A stretch of 64,000 bases of DNA from contig OX335659.1 in the NCBI GenBank assembly GCA_946894095.1, positions 5,959,501 through 6,023,500 of the forward strand, read 5' to 3'. Shown here piece by piece: positions 45,165-54,750 of the stretch; positions within the stretch are counted from its first letter, which is position 1; the number at the start of each line of letters is the position of its first letter. The notes beneath the pieces were generated by a model. It made no database searches. It was not told the origin of the DNA and was given only the letters and a program-made list of their open reading frames with translations. The position numbers were made by a program, and so were the translations under genes. This DNA is from Incurvaria masculella. Taxonomy: Eukaryota > Arthropoda > Insecta > Lepidoptera > Incurvariidae.

Positions 45165-46043
45165 TGTTACGGTTAAAGCCCGAAGTTGGTTAAAGTCCGC
45201 AATATTTTTCCTCTATTTTCTAGATATACCCGTATGGAGTGCACTAATTTCGAGTTTATAATAAGAAAAAGAGAACCATAAATTTTTTTTTCAAACATTT
45301 ATTTTTAAATCAACTCTTAATTTGTCGACTCAACATGGGTTCGGAAACACAATAAACTTAAGGAAAAAAAAGCAAGGAAAGCTAAATTTGCTCAAGCAAA
45401 ATGTATTAATATTCTACCAAATATTGGTATTATATACAAATAGCGGAAAACCAGTAATGTCGTAACCATTAAAATACAAAAAGATTGTTTGCTAGATTTT
45501 ATGTTGCGCGTCGATTTTATACGTCGCCTTTTTGTGACGGAAATTCGTTCACGGACCCCTCCCAACCAATATTTTCACAACTTGATAACAGGACGCTCGG
45601 CAAATTGATGATGTTTACTCATAAAATACCGTGTGAGCGATGTGTATTTTGAGCTCTCACATACATTCACCTACACACCCTCAGTTACCCTCACACTCAC
45701 TCACGTTGCACACAGCCGACGCCGCTCGAGTGGCGGGCAAACATTGTGCAGTCAGGAGCAGTGGAACTCATTTTGGGATCGAAAGTGAGCGATCATACGA
45801 TTCTGTTGTGGAAATATGCAAGACCATTTTGAAACACATTTAGATTATGAACTTTGTGGAAAGATGAAAAGGTGAGGGCAACTCTTGAGACCCACGGCCG
45901 CGCAGCTGCTCTCCTATCGTCGTGATTATTTCTGTTACTTCGCTTGGAAATTTTGTTTGTGCGATAAATAGGTACTTCTTGTGATTTTGACATGGTGGTT
46001 TAGTTGGTAGCGCCATATATAAGCCATAGCTACTATGTATCAG
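45165..46043. other. Unassigned stretch
   Basis: AT-rich, with a moderately GC-rich 45690-45790. Frames at 45640-45843 and minus 45793-46064 lack motifs. Confidence 0.35.
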
Positions 46044-46378
46044 TTTTTGGGGTTCCGTACCCAAAGGGTGAAAACGGAGCCTAATTATACTATCAGGCTC
46101 CGTTTTTCATATTTATTACTAAGCCTCCGCTGTCAGTCCGTCCGTCCGTCCGTCTGTCACAGGGCTGTATCTCGTGTACTGTAATAGGTAGGCAGCTGAA
46201 ATTTTCACAGAATGTGTATTTATTTTGCCGCTATAACAACAAATAGGTAACATTAAAAAATAATAACAAATGAAGGGGGCCCCCATACAAAAAACGTGAT
46301 TTTTTGGTGTTTAATCTTGTACGATGGTACGGAACCCTTCGTGTGCGGTCCGACTCGCACTTGGCCGGTTTTTTTTTT
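46044..46378 (-). mobile_element. GACG element with short internal inverted duplication
   Basis: Complete ends. Near 46077-46110 the hairpin end is followed by GGAGCCTAATTATACTATCA and GGCTCCG, an extra inverted copy of the terminal sequence. The tract has only four CCGT units. Confidence 0.86.
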
Positions 46379-46506
46379 GCATTTGTTGGCATGTCCAACT
46401 AGCAGCTCTATGTAGAGGGCGCTAGGTCGCCACCACTTCGTGAATCTCGTAAGAAACCACCCATACTACCAATTGTTATGCTCTTTGTGATTTTTACAAG
46501 TTTTTT

Positions 46507-46624
46507 TTATCTACCGTCATGACATTAGACCATAACATCGAATTCCTAAAGGAGGAGGGGTGCCATGCCAAGGAAAACACGGACATATTGCCGTTTTGAG
46601 CATATTTTCATTCAATTGAATGGT
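46507..46624 (-). mobile_element. SINE fragment with internal deletion
   Basis: TATCTACCGTCATGACATTA … GGGGTGCCATGCC joined directly to AAGGAAAACACGGACAT, skipping the block between them, and ending TTGAATGGTAC. Confidence 0.6.
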
Positions 46625-46625
46625 A

Positions 46626-46712
46626 CTGACGTTTAGTTGAGTTTCGTAAAATGCCAACTGATTTTCAGTTCACTGCGCTGTTCACCCGACGATTCAATTC
46701 AACATGGTAACC
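46626..46712. mobile_element. MITE family L, copy 3 (partial)
   Basis: GACGTTTAGTTGAGTTTCGT to ACATGGTAACC corresponds to the right part of 24815-24957. It abuts a SINE fragment ending at GGTAC. Confidence 0.62.
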
Positions 46713-47362
46713 GCTCTGAATGCATGCAGCATTGGGCGATAAAGGTGGGTTTACGCGCTGGTAGCAGTAATTTAAGGCCCTGGTACTAGCCAAATCGCAA
46801 AGTTAGACGAGGCACCCCGAGTTAACTAACTAAGTCTGACGATTATAAGTGTCATTCTTACAATATATGATTCTTTGTCTAGGAATCGACCTATTTTCGT
46901 TAATGTATGTTTCCTTTTTCTATACAAAATACATTGCGGAAACGGTGTCCATTTCCGAACTTTTTTGACTAAATGTAGAAATCTAAAAGCAAATGGATTT
47001 TTTTGTTTATGCATATATGCTGTTTTTGCTTATATCTAGAAATCGAATTACTTTCAGATTTCTAATGAGAAAAATCAACTTTTTTATTTTTATTATTATT
47101 TAAATAAATGATGGAATAAAAAAATATTAACAATCCATTATCAGTTTGGAGTTCTATTTGGATTTGCTGAAGCGTTTCACTACATATTATTACATTTGTT
47201 AAAAAGTGCATTTGTATGGCTCGAGTAGTTGGCTAGTCCTAGCGCCTTAACAGCTCTCCTAAGGAACTCACAATTGCAAAGAAAGTTTGGTATTCTGGTT
47301 ATGAGTCAGCATAATTATCAACAACCATCATTGGCCACCAATATGAGAGGTGGTATTAAAGA
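46713..47362. other. Unassigned stretch
   Basis: AT-rich; no supported gene or repeat. Confidence 0.3.
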
Positions 47363-47557
47363 CTATCTGAGGTACCCGGCTCGGGTCAGTCTAACTTTGG
47401 ACGAACTTTTTAATATCCGGATAACCTTTTTCCCGGATATAAAATATTCTAAGTGTTAATCCAGGTGATAAACTATCAATGTTGTTGAGCCGTTTTTGCG
47501 TGATTGAGTAACAAACATTCAAACACACAGACTGCAACATTTATAATAATAGTAGGA
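47363..47557 (-). mobile_element. Very short Helitron derivative
   Basis: Minus strand: starts TCCTACTATTATTATAAATG, a Helitron-style 5' end followed by GTTTGTTACTCAATCACGC. It ends near GACCCGAGCCGGGTACCTCA plus ATAG, a degraded version of the ACCCG…CGGGTACCGCAGCTAG end. Only about 195 bp separate the ends. Confidence 0.6.
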
Positions 47558-47878
47558 GTGCGCCCGTCATTGGAGGAATAGAACGAAATTGAGCAAATGA
47601 TAAATAGTGTCGTATTCCGATCACATTGATATTATTGATCAACCCTGGAGCGATTGTTTGCCGTGGAAACCGTTCCACTGCGAATGCGATCCGTCCGCTC
47701 GACCGAGTACACGAATCGGATCCATTTCGTAATCGGATTCGATAGAATACAATTCAATTATGATAGGTATCGAGAGTGAGCTATCTTCTTGTTAAATTTG
47801 AGTGCACCTTCTGATAGTCATGTGAATGGCCCAATGGTGTATACATACATTTTAGAAGCACGAACCCGCGATGACACA
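47558..47878. other. Unassigned stretch
   Basis: Nothing recognised. Confidence 0.3.
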
Positions 47879-47928
47879 CGGTGAACATAAGTACATACAT
47901 ACATGTTAGTATGTACATATGTTCACCG
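47879..47928. other. Hairpin next to inverted SINE head
   Basis: CGGTGAACATAAGTACATAC and GTATGTACATATGTTCACCG are inverted repeats with one mismatch and a ~10-nt loop. It sits about 10 bp from the inverted SINE head. Confidence 0.8.
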
Positions 47929-47937
47929 TAATGCATG

Positions 47938-48296
47938 TCGGAATTGAACCCAGACCTCTGGTAAGGTAGGCCAGTCCCCGCGCCACTGGGCTACGAGCCG
48001 CTCGAATGTATATACATGCCGTACTGTCTTTCTCTTTCCGAGTTCGATAAGTGCATTTCGTCACGAATGCGATCTGCTCCATGGTTCGGAATCCATGTAA
48101 AACTGTAGGTACCATCGCATTGGATGAAAGATGGTCGAAACGGCAATAAAAAATTTCCGTCTTTTGCATCCAGTTCAATGTAGCCGTGCTCATAAAGGGA
48201 AGGTCCTGGCATGCACCTAATTCCTTCGGGAATGTGGTGTAATGGGCTTATATCATAACGGTAGTTGTTGCTATCCATGTCAGGTCGCATAAAAAA
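47938..48296 (+). mobile_element. SINE with head inverted relative to body
   Basis: At 47938-48004 the tRNA-like head is in reverse orientation (GGAATTGAACC = reverse B box; CCACTGGGCTA = reverse A box, 47983-47993). The spacer, body and tail from about 48025 are forward (CTGTCTTTCTCTTTCC; CATTGGATGAAAGATGG; tail A-run at 48290). Body also lacks the TCCCCTTCCCC…CGGGTTGG block. Confidence 0.8.
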
Positions 48297-48743
48297 AATG
48301 TGCCGTGTGCGTATTACAATCAAAATAATGGAGCACAGCATTGATCCGACACTGATTCTTTTTTCCGATAATCCTAAAACATATTCCATGTCAAAATACA
48401 ATATTCTGTAATCCGTAATTGGATCCATAAATTTCGTCTATTCTTTATCGCGCGCTGTCGCATCCCGACGGGGTGTTAGCGTCAGGAAAATAATGATACC
48501 CTCTGTAGTTCACGCGCACATTAAAATTGAATGAAATTGTTTATTTATCTCTATATACCTACATGTATTATTTTGTAAGGTTGGGTTCTCATTCATATGC
48601 TGGGTTTCCTGTGTGGAAGAAGGGGGGTTCGATTCCATCGAAATATTACTTACAATGGGAAAATTAACAAAAAGAGTACATTCTTAAGTGATACTTAAGA
48701 ATATTTAGATTTAGTTATGACGTTTGATAAACTAAAAAAACTT
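48297..48743. other. Unassigned stretch
   Basis: A B-box-like string GGTTCGATTCC at 48627-48637 has no convincing A box upstream; otherwise nothing recognised. Confidence 0.3.
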
Positions 48744-48782
48744 AAAAAACCGGCCAAGTGCGAGTCCTTAGGACCCTAAAAA
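48744..48782 (+). mobile_element. 39-bp remnant of a GACG element
   Basis: 5' end AAAAAACCGGCCAAGTGCGA joined after GTCCTTA directly to GGACCCTAAAAA, the 3' end. Everything between is missing. Confidence 0.7.
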
Positions 48783-49098
48783 CTGACAATTTTTTTCGAG
48801 ACCACCATTCATGACAATTTTTTTATTATTTTTAAAATTCTTACGTCTTTCTACGTCATAAATTATACATCAATTAGATTATTTAATAAGATCGTAAATC
48901 CATTAACTGCTCACAGTGTAGAATTGAATACATACTTTGCATGAATACATTATATACATATTGATTGAAGACAAATGAAAGAAACACAGCTGTTCATGTT
49001 TCTTTGTGACATCTTTCAATGTTACCATTGCTGTTGTAGAATATGCATATTAGTAAAAAATCTACGCAAGAAAGTGATCATCAAATCTAAACTAGATA
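48783..49098. other. Unassigned stretch
   Basis: Nothing recognised. Confidence 0.3.
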
Positions 49099-49466
49099 CA
49101 CTGAGAAAAAAGTAGGCTGACAAAGTGACAAAAATTACGTTGTCAGAAAAAAATTGTTGAAGCATCAAAATAAGTTGTTACAATAACGAATCGAGCTTAT
49201 TTCTCAGGACAGCTTTTATTTTGTCAATTGCTTTTTGTCATTGAAACAAAGTCGTATTTGTTACTATAACAACTTTGGTCACTGTTTGTTAGTGTAACAA
49301 AGTGGAAGTTGCGAGCGGAACAATATCTAGTATGTTTTGCTAGAATTACTTTGTTAGATTGTATATATGGTCGACAAAATAAAGGTTGTCGTTGAAACCA
49401 ATTCACTATGACGGCTCTCCAGGGTTAAAGTTTCTTTGTTGGGCCAACAATTTTTTTTTCTCTGTG
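49099..49466. mobile_element. 368-bp TIR MITE with TA target duplication
   Basis: TA at 49097-49098 and 49467-49468. Ends CACTGAGAAAAAA and TTTTTCTCTGTG. Subterminal ACAAAG/CTTTGT motifs recur in both orientations through the interior. TA duplication suggests a Tc1/mariner-type MITE by inference. No coding. Confidence 0.7.
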
Positions 49467-49665
49467 TAGTTATATAAATATCTTTAGTGCGTCCTTATCT
49501 ATACACATACTTTTATTTCAAAGCAGAGTCTTGTCTATCAAAAATCGCCTATCATCGCTCAGTCTTCTCCTACTGCTTCCATCTACTCCCTCTTGCTTAC
49601 TCTTACTTCTGGGGTGAGTACAGCGATGAAAGCGAATGCATCTCGCTGTCCACTCAGCGAAGCGC

Positions 49666-50215
49666 TTAAGGTGGCCCAACCCGCTCATCTCCCCATACAA
49701 AAGGGGAAAGAAGATCACGCCCATATTTCTTTTCAGAGATCCAATTTTTTTCTCAAAATAGCTTTATTTGATCGAACTAGATGTCTGATGACCATTGGAA
49801 TTGTAAAATTGTGTTTGGTTTCTAAGTTATAAGGTTCGAAAGTTCGAATTTTTCGATCGTTTTATACAATAACTTTGGAGGTGAATTACGCAATGATAAA
49901 GTAAGAACATCTTAAAAAGATTAGTCATCAGACATAGCTTATTTAATCAAGATTTATGATCTATTTAGTATTTGTTAGATTTTTGACTACAGCGGTCGTG
50001 GTTTACTTTTAGCGATAAGTCGTTTAGAAATTAAAATTTTCGTAAATCTTACCAAATCATACACTATGCACATTGTCTTTATTGTGGACATGTTGCATCT
50101 TCCTCATCACGGAGCCTGTCTTATTCTTTGAAACAGAGAAGGTCCCAGAGCGCAACAGCACGGTTTTGTACCGTGCCCGCTAATGAGTTAGGCCCGCCGG
50201 GTTGGGCCACCTTAA
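49666..50215 (-). mobile_element. TTAA-flanked MITE, copy 4
   Basis: Complete 550-bp copy, TTAA at 49666-49669 and 50212-50215, TIRs GGTGGCCCAACCCGCTCATC and GGGTTGGGCCACC. Confidence 0.9.
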
Positions 50216-50690
50216 TGAACGCTACCGGGTACAGACAGCAACGAAATTTCCTTGTTTGTCATTTCATTAACGAGTATTATCTCCATCCGGAGATGTCTGT
50301 CCCGCAGTCCCACGGTAAAAGATCGTAACTCCTGTTGTGAACGTTTTACGACCGAACTGGAACAGTCGATGCAAAGATCTATCACACAACGTTATCTGAG
50401 TTAATTTACGAAATGACGTAACTGCCGAATGACGAAAAGGGCGTAACTGGAACACAACAATTCTGTTTCTTGGGGCGGTTAATTTGTACACTTGTAATGT
50501 TAATGTTAAGTTAATCTCACGATATTATTCCATAGATTTATCAAATGTGCACAGTAAAATAAAACACAAAAACAAACTAAAAGTATATAATGATTCTGTT
50601 TGAATCATGTGCTACAAAATATATTATTTTCTGATTGTTTTTCATGTAAAAGTAATTTTGTATCAGCCACGAAACAACAATTTATAATAA
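50216..50690. other. Unassigned stretch
   Basis: Nothing recognised. Confidence 0.3.
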
Positions 50691-50784
50691 GGAATGTGAC
50701 ATGTATGTATGTATAATCGACCGTGAAGCAAGGACACATTAATTGAAGAAAGAGCCCAGTAAAAAGAACTACTTTAGAAATATA

Positions 50785-50857
50785 CTGCAAGGCTGGACCC
50801 GAACCAGCAAAACATACCATTCGCGGGTATTGCGTCTACCAATTTCGCCACCGGCTG
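50785..50857 (-). other. tRNA-like cloverleaf in left arm
   Basis: Minus-strand 73 nt: D-arm GCGAAATTGGTAGACGC, anticodon stem ATACC/GGTAT around CGCGAAT, T-arm GCTGG-TTCGGGT-CCAGC (perfect 5-bp stem), and a weak acceptor stem CAGCCGG/CTTGCAG. The D-arm is very like that of tRNA-Leu. Position 33 is G rather than U and the variable arm is short, so a functional tRNA is unlikely. Confidence 0.55.
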
Positions 50858-51038
50858 TATACCCATAATTTGTAATTCTCCTACAGTCCCTCTTAATCAG
50901 TCAATCTTTGCAGTCAATCTCCGCAACTCAGATTAAGCGTTAAATAAATGTATGTAGGTATAATCTTAAACACTGTGTAAGTAGGAGGCATTCATTACGG
51001 GAGGAGGGACTGTAGGAGAATTCCAAATTATGGGTATA

Positions 51039-51111
51039 CAGCCGCTGGCGAAATTGGTAGACGCAATACCCGCAAATGGTATGTTTTACTGGTTCGGGTC
51101 GAGCCTTGCAG
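51039..51111 (+). other. tRNA-like cloverleaf in right arm
   Basis: Same fold as the left-arm copy, with the anticodon stem intact (ATACC/GGTAT, loop CGCAAAT) but the T-arm stem degraded (ACTGG/CGAGC). Confidence 0.5.
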
Positions 51112-51201
51112 TATATTTGTAAAGTAGTTCTTTTTACTGGGCTCTTTCTTCGAGTAATGTGTCCTTGCTTCACGGTCGATTATACATACATGTCACATTC
51201 C

Positions 51202-51298
51202 TTGGAATAAGCGACGTACCTGCTTAGTACGAAAAAGTATATTTACTTAACAATTCATAATATTCAGCATTGATTACTTACTACTTAATTACTTGCTT
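51202..51298. other. Unassigned spacer
   Basis: Short AT-rich spacer between the inverted repeat and a SINE fragment. Confidence 0.3.
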
Positions 51299-51351
51299 AT
51301 AGGTGGTAATACGATTGTGTACCATCGCATTTGATTCCAAATGGTCGAAGC
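51299..51351 (+). mobile_element. SINE fragment fused to MITE copy 5
   Basis: TAGGTGGTAATACGATTGTG, then TACCATCGCATTTGATTCCA and ATGGTCGAAGCG match the SINE body; the next base continues directly into the TTAA MITE interior. Confidence 0.65.
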
Positions 51352-51809
51352 GACCGTGCTATTGTGCTCTGGGCACCTTCTCTCTTTCAAAGAAAAAGAC
51401 AGGCTCCGTGATAAGGAAGATGTAACATGTCCACAAAGGAAGCAAAGTGCATAATGCTTGATTGGTAAGATTTACGATTTTTTTTTATTACAAGACGAGC
51501 TAAACGTAAATCACGAACGCTGTAGTAAAAAACAAACAAAAACCAAATTGATTATAAATCTTTATGATACAAGCTAGGTTTGATGACTAATCTATTTGAG
51601 ATGTTTTTATTTTATCGTTGAGTAATCCACCTCCAAAAATATTGTATAAAACGCGCGAAAATGTTTAACTTTCGAACCTTATAAGCATCAGACATCTAGT
51701 TCGATCAAATAAAGCTTTTATGAGTATCATTTTGGATCTCTGACAAGAAAAATGAGCATTATCTTTTTCCACGTTTGTATTGGGATTTAAGCTGGAAGGG
51801 CCAACTTAA
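51352..51809 (+). mobile_element. TTAA-flanked MITE, copy 5 (left end lost)
   Basis: Starts inside the family at CCGTGCTATTGTGCTCTGGG and ends GGGCCAACTTAA at 51809. Diverged, with small deletions in the interior. Confidence 0.78.
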
Positions 51810-52268
51810 CACAAAACACGTCTAACGAAACGGAATTGAGACGCGAGGGTCGCTAAAAAGCGCCAGTGTGAACAGTCGCCCCACTTCAGACGGGAAAATG
51901 GTGCAGTTGCGAACACAAAGATGCTTTGTGCAGGGTGAGGGAAAGTAATGGCGTGATAATTTGCTTTTGGAATCGTCAATGATGCTAATAAAAGAATAAA
52001 ACTTTTACTACGAAAACATCAGCAAACTTGACGGTTCTTTTAAAATAAAAACTAAAATTGTTATCAGCGACAAAATCTATGCTGAGAATACATTCATTTT
52101 AGTCTGAAGTATTTATCGAAATTTTCGAATTTTTCTTTTTCTCTCTCATTTCGCTATAATATGCATAGTCAAATATATTACCTACTTTAGAGGGCATCCG
52201 GGGAGCGTCCGGGCGGGGCTTCATTTGTAGTCCGGGCTTACAAATTTAAAGTCATTACTATCAGTATC
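51810..52268. other. Unassigned stretch
   Basis: Nothing recognised. Confidence 0.3.
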
Positions 52269-52376
52269 AATATAAGGAAGGTCCTGTCATGGCAACTAGT
52301 TCCCATGTGGTGTGTTGGGCTAATACCATGACAGAAAGTGTGGTATTAGCCATCCATGTCCAGTCACATAAAAAAT
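52269..52376 (+). mobile_element. 5'-truncated 5S-type SINE
   Basis: CAATATAAGGAAGGTCCTGT to CATGTCCAGTCACAT plus A-run; only the 3' ~108 bp are present, closely matching the 43.2-kb copy. Confidence 0.82.
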
Positions 52377-53468
52377 CGAACTGATTTGTAAATATGTAAC
52401 AAACTGTAATAATATTCTATTTTATTAGGTAAGTACATTTAAAATGATGATAAAAGTTCACTAAATTTAATTTTAAGGTCTGAAAATAAATAAAATGGTG
52501 TTATTTTCAAATGTTTTTTTATTATACTGACTGTTTAAAAAATGATATGTCCGGGTTCTGGGCTCTAAAATCCGGGTTTTTCACGCGTATTTTCACGTCT
52601 TGTCCTGGTTGCAAAATTTTAGAGATGGCAACCCTAGCTGTATGGCTCCAAGGAACCATCAAGGTATAAAAACTAAGGAATTTATTTCAAACTCGCTAAC
52701 CCACATGAACTCGCAATTTATTTCAAACGCGTTCCTCACAGACTAAGCCATTGACATATTTCAAAAGGTTTTATGCCTGTCGGGTACCCCTCTCCCAGGG
52801 AGTGTATTCAAGCACCGATTCCATGCGCTATTCCAGCGATTAATTATTTCATTTCTTTACTCCCCCCTCTCCCTCTCACCGTGCGCTCGCTCTCTCTCTG
52901 ACTCGCACGATTTCATTAAATCGGCCGCGGAGGAGTTACGTGACGGGCGTAGGCAATGTTGATTGACTGGATTTAAATCAATTTATGTCGGCGCTTTATT
53001 TAGGTTACGCGTACTATTCATTTGTATAGAACGGTCCTGCTTTTCAATTGGAATGTTTGAAATTACCGTGTGATGTCGTGCAAACAGAAATGGTAAACGA
53101 ACGAGAATAATTGTACCTGATATTATATCGCATTGACAATCACACCGGATATTTTTTAAGATACCTGCAGCAGTGAATCTCTTAGTAGATGAAATAAGAT
53201 GAAGTAGCATGTAACAAAAACCAAATCATTACTGTTTCGGAGGAAATATTTGCTAAAGATATAACCAAATGTTTCCCAAGTTTGAGAAATAATGTGATAA
53301 GTACTCCCGTAAGGTCACGTGATGTAGGTAAACAAACATCGCTGCTCTGAACTAAAGTTCATTTTGTAAATGTTCCTAAAGTTTTTTTTTTTTCAATTTT
53401 ATTATGAGTAATTCATTTTGTATGAGATTTTTTTGACTTTTGAGACTTCAAAGGAAGTTGATTTTAAG
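52377..53468. other. Unassigned stretch
   Basis: A CT-rich patch at 52855-52910; no gene supported. Confidence 0.3.
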
Positions 53469-53569
53469 TTTTTAGGGTTACGTACCCAAAGGGTGAAAAC
53501 GGAACACTATTACTAAGCCTCCGCTGTCCGTCCGTCCGTCCGTCTGTCACAGGGCTGTTGACCGGTTTT
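53469..53569 (-). mobile_element. GACG element deletion derivative
   Basis: The 3' hairpin, tract and CACAGGGCTG are joined directly to TTGACCGGTTTTA, the 5' end; the ~190-bp middle is absent. Same structure as the copy nested at 57246-57350. Confidence 0.82.
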
Positions 53570-54621
53570 ATTATTATATATTCTTTGGCAGCATTTATGG
53601 CGGCACATCTTTGGTGGAATATTTTATTTTCTCCATGATAGGAAAGATTGGTCATTGATTGATGTTGCTTCATTCTAATGTTATCTACTGCTGCAGGCAA
53701 ATTTAAAATCACTCGGTATATCTTGAGGATGAAAAGTATACGTTGTCATTTTACAGGCGCAGACGCGGTTGTTGATAAAACTCGTAACATAGCATTAGGA
53801 AGAATTTTAATAATTTCCACATTCCAAATGAGCCGGCTGCACGAAAGAAAACCAAATTAAATTTCACACCCCAAGTAACCCTCGCAGAATGTCTAACTCG
53901 CGCCGAGTCCGCGGAGAGCACACTGTGGAAGGAAGGGCCCGCTGTCTCCGCCGCCGTCGCGTCGCCGAATATGCTGAAAATGCACTCGCAGGGAAAAAAG
54001 TTCCGCTGAAATTTCACTCAACAATGGCGGCCGCTAATTCTTTGGAGGCCGAACGCGCGACGTGAATGGTTAAAATAAAAACCGGAGCTCAGACGTGCCC
54101 GCCGCCGCCAACGAGTATGGAAGTGCGGGAGTGGCAAATGAAACTCGCGTGGAAGCGGCGAAGCCACTTTACATACAATGACCTTAGTTCCGGCGAGTTC
54201 ATTTACAAAAACGCTTACTGCTAATGTTATTGAGTGCTATCTTACACGTGTAAGAACTTCGCAAGATGCTTGTTAATGCAACCAACATTTGATGTTTCAC
54301 GTCCCGAATTCTTAAGCGAACTATCCTACATAATACATCATGCACTCATGAAGCGAATACGATAAGTGCTTACAAAGAATATCTGCAATATTTTGGGCTT
54401 ATGTTTATTTATATATTTATAATAAAAACCTGTAAATATAAAAGGACTATTATATAGTGTTTTACCGTAAAACGGTTCTAATTCGTTGCTTATATTATTT
54501 AAAATAAATAAGTTTGTAAACAGCACTTTCTTAGGAATATATTTATCTTGTGAATAATCGTGAATAATATATGAATGTACGTTTAAAAACAGACTTTACA
54601 GATCAAAAACATCAATTTCGA
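53570..54621. other. Unassigned stretch with GC-rich patch
   Basis: 53860-54190 is GC-rich (e.g. GGCCCGCTGTCTCCGCCGCC) in an otherwise AT-rich setting. Frames on both strands lack domain motifs. It might be promoter-proximal DNA, but nothing confirms this. Confidence 0.35.
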
Positions 54622-54750
54622 TTAGTCGCGCTTGCCTGAAAATGATTTTGACGCGCATACAACAGTGAACCCTAACGCAAATACAATGCGTACGGAGATT
54701 GCCCTTATCGTTTGTTTGCTGATAGCTGGACTCAGTTCGAGCCTTAATGA
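54622..54750 (+). repeat. Dispersed repeat D, copy 2
   Basis: Matches 6808-6925. Two TAACC units follow at 54813-54823. An 89-codon minus-strand frame over it (54596-54865) is not matched in the first copy, so it is not called as a gene. Confidence 0.6.

Larger units (their letters stand above)
50691..51201. mobile_element. 0.5-kb inverted repeat with a tRNA-like fold in each arm
   Basis: Arms 50691-50891 and 51005-51201 are inverted copies (GGAATGTGACATGTATGTAT … CTACAGTCCCT) around a ~113-bp spacer. Differences between arms are few. Each arm holds a 73-nt tRNA-like segment pointing away from the centre. It could be a foldback transposon or two head-to-head SINE-like copies. Confidence 0.85.

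Noticed and set aside
48627..48637. B box of another SINE
   Set aside because: No A box at suitable distance and no SINE body downstream.
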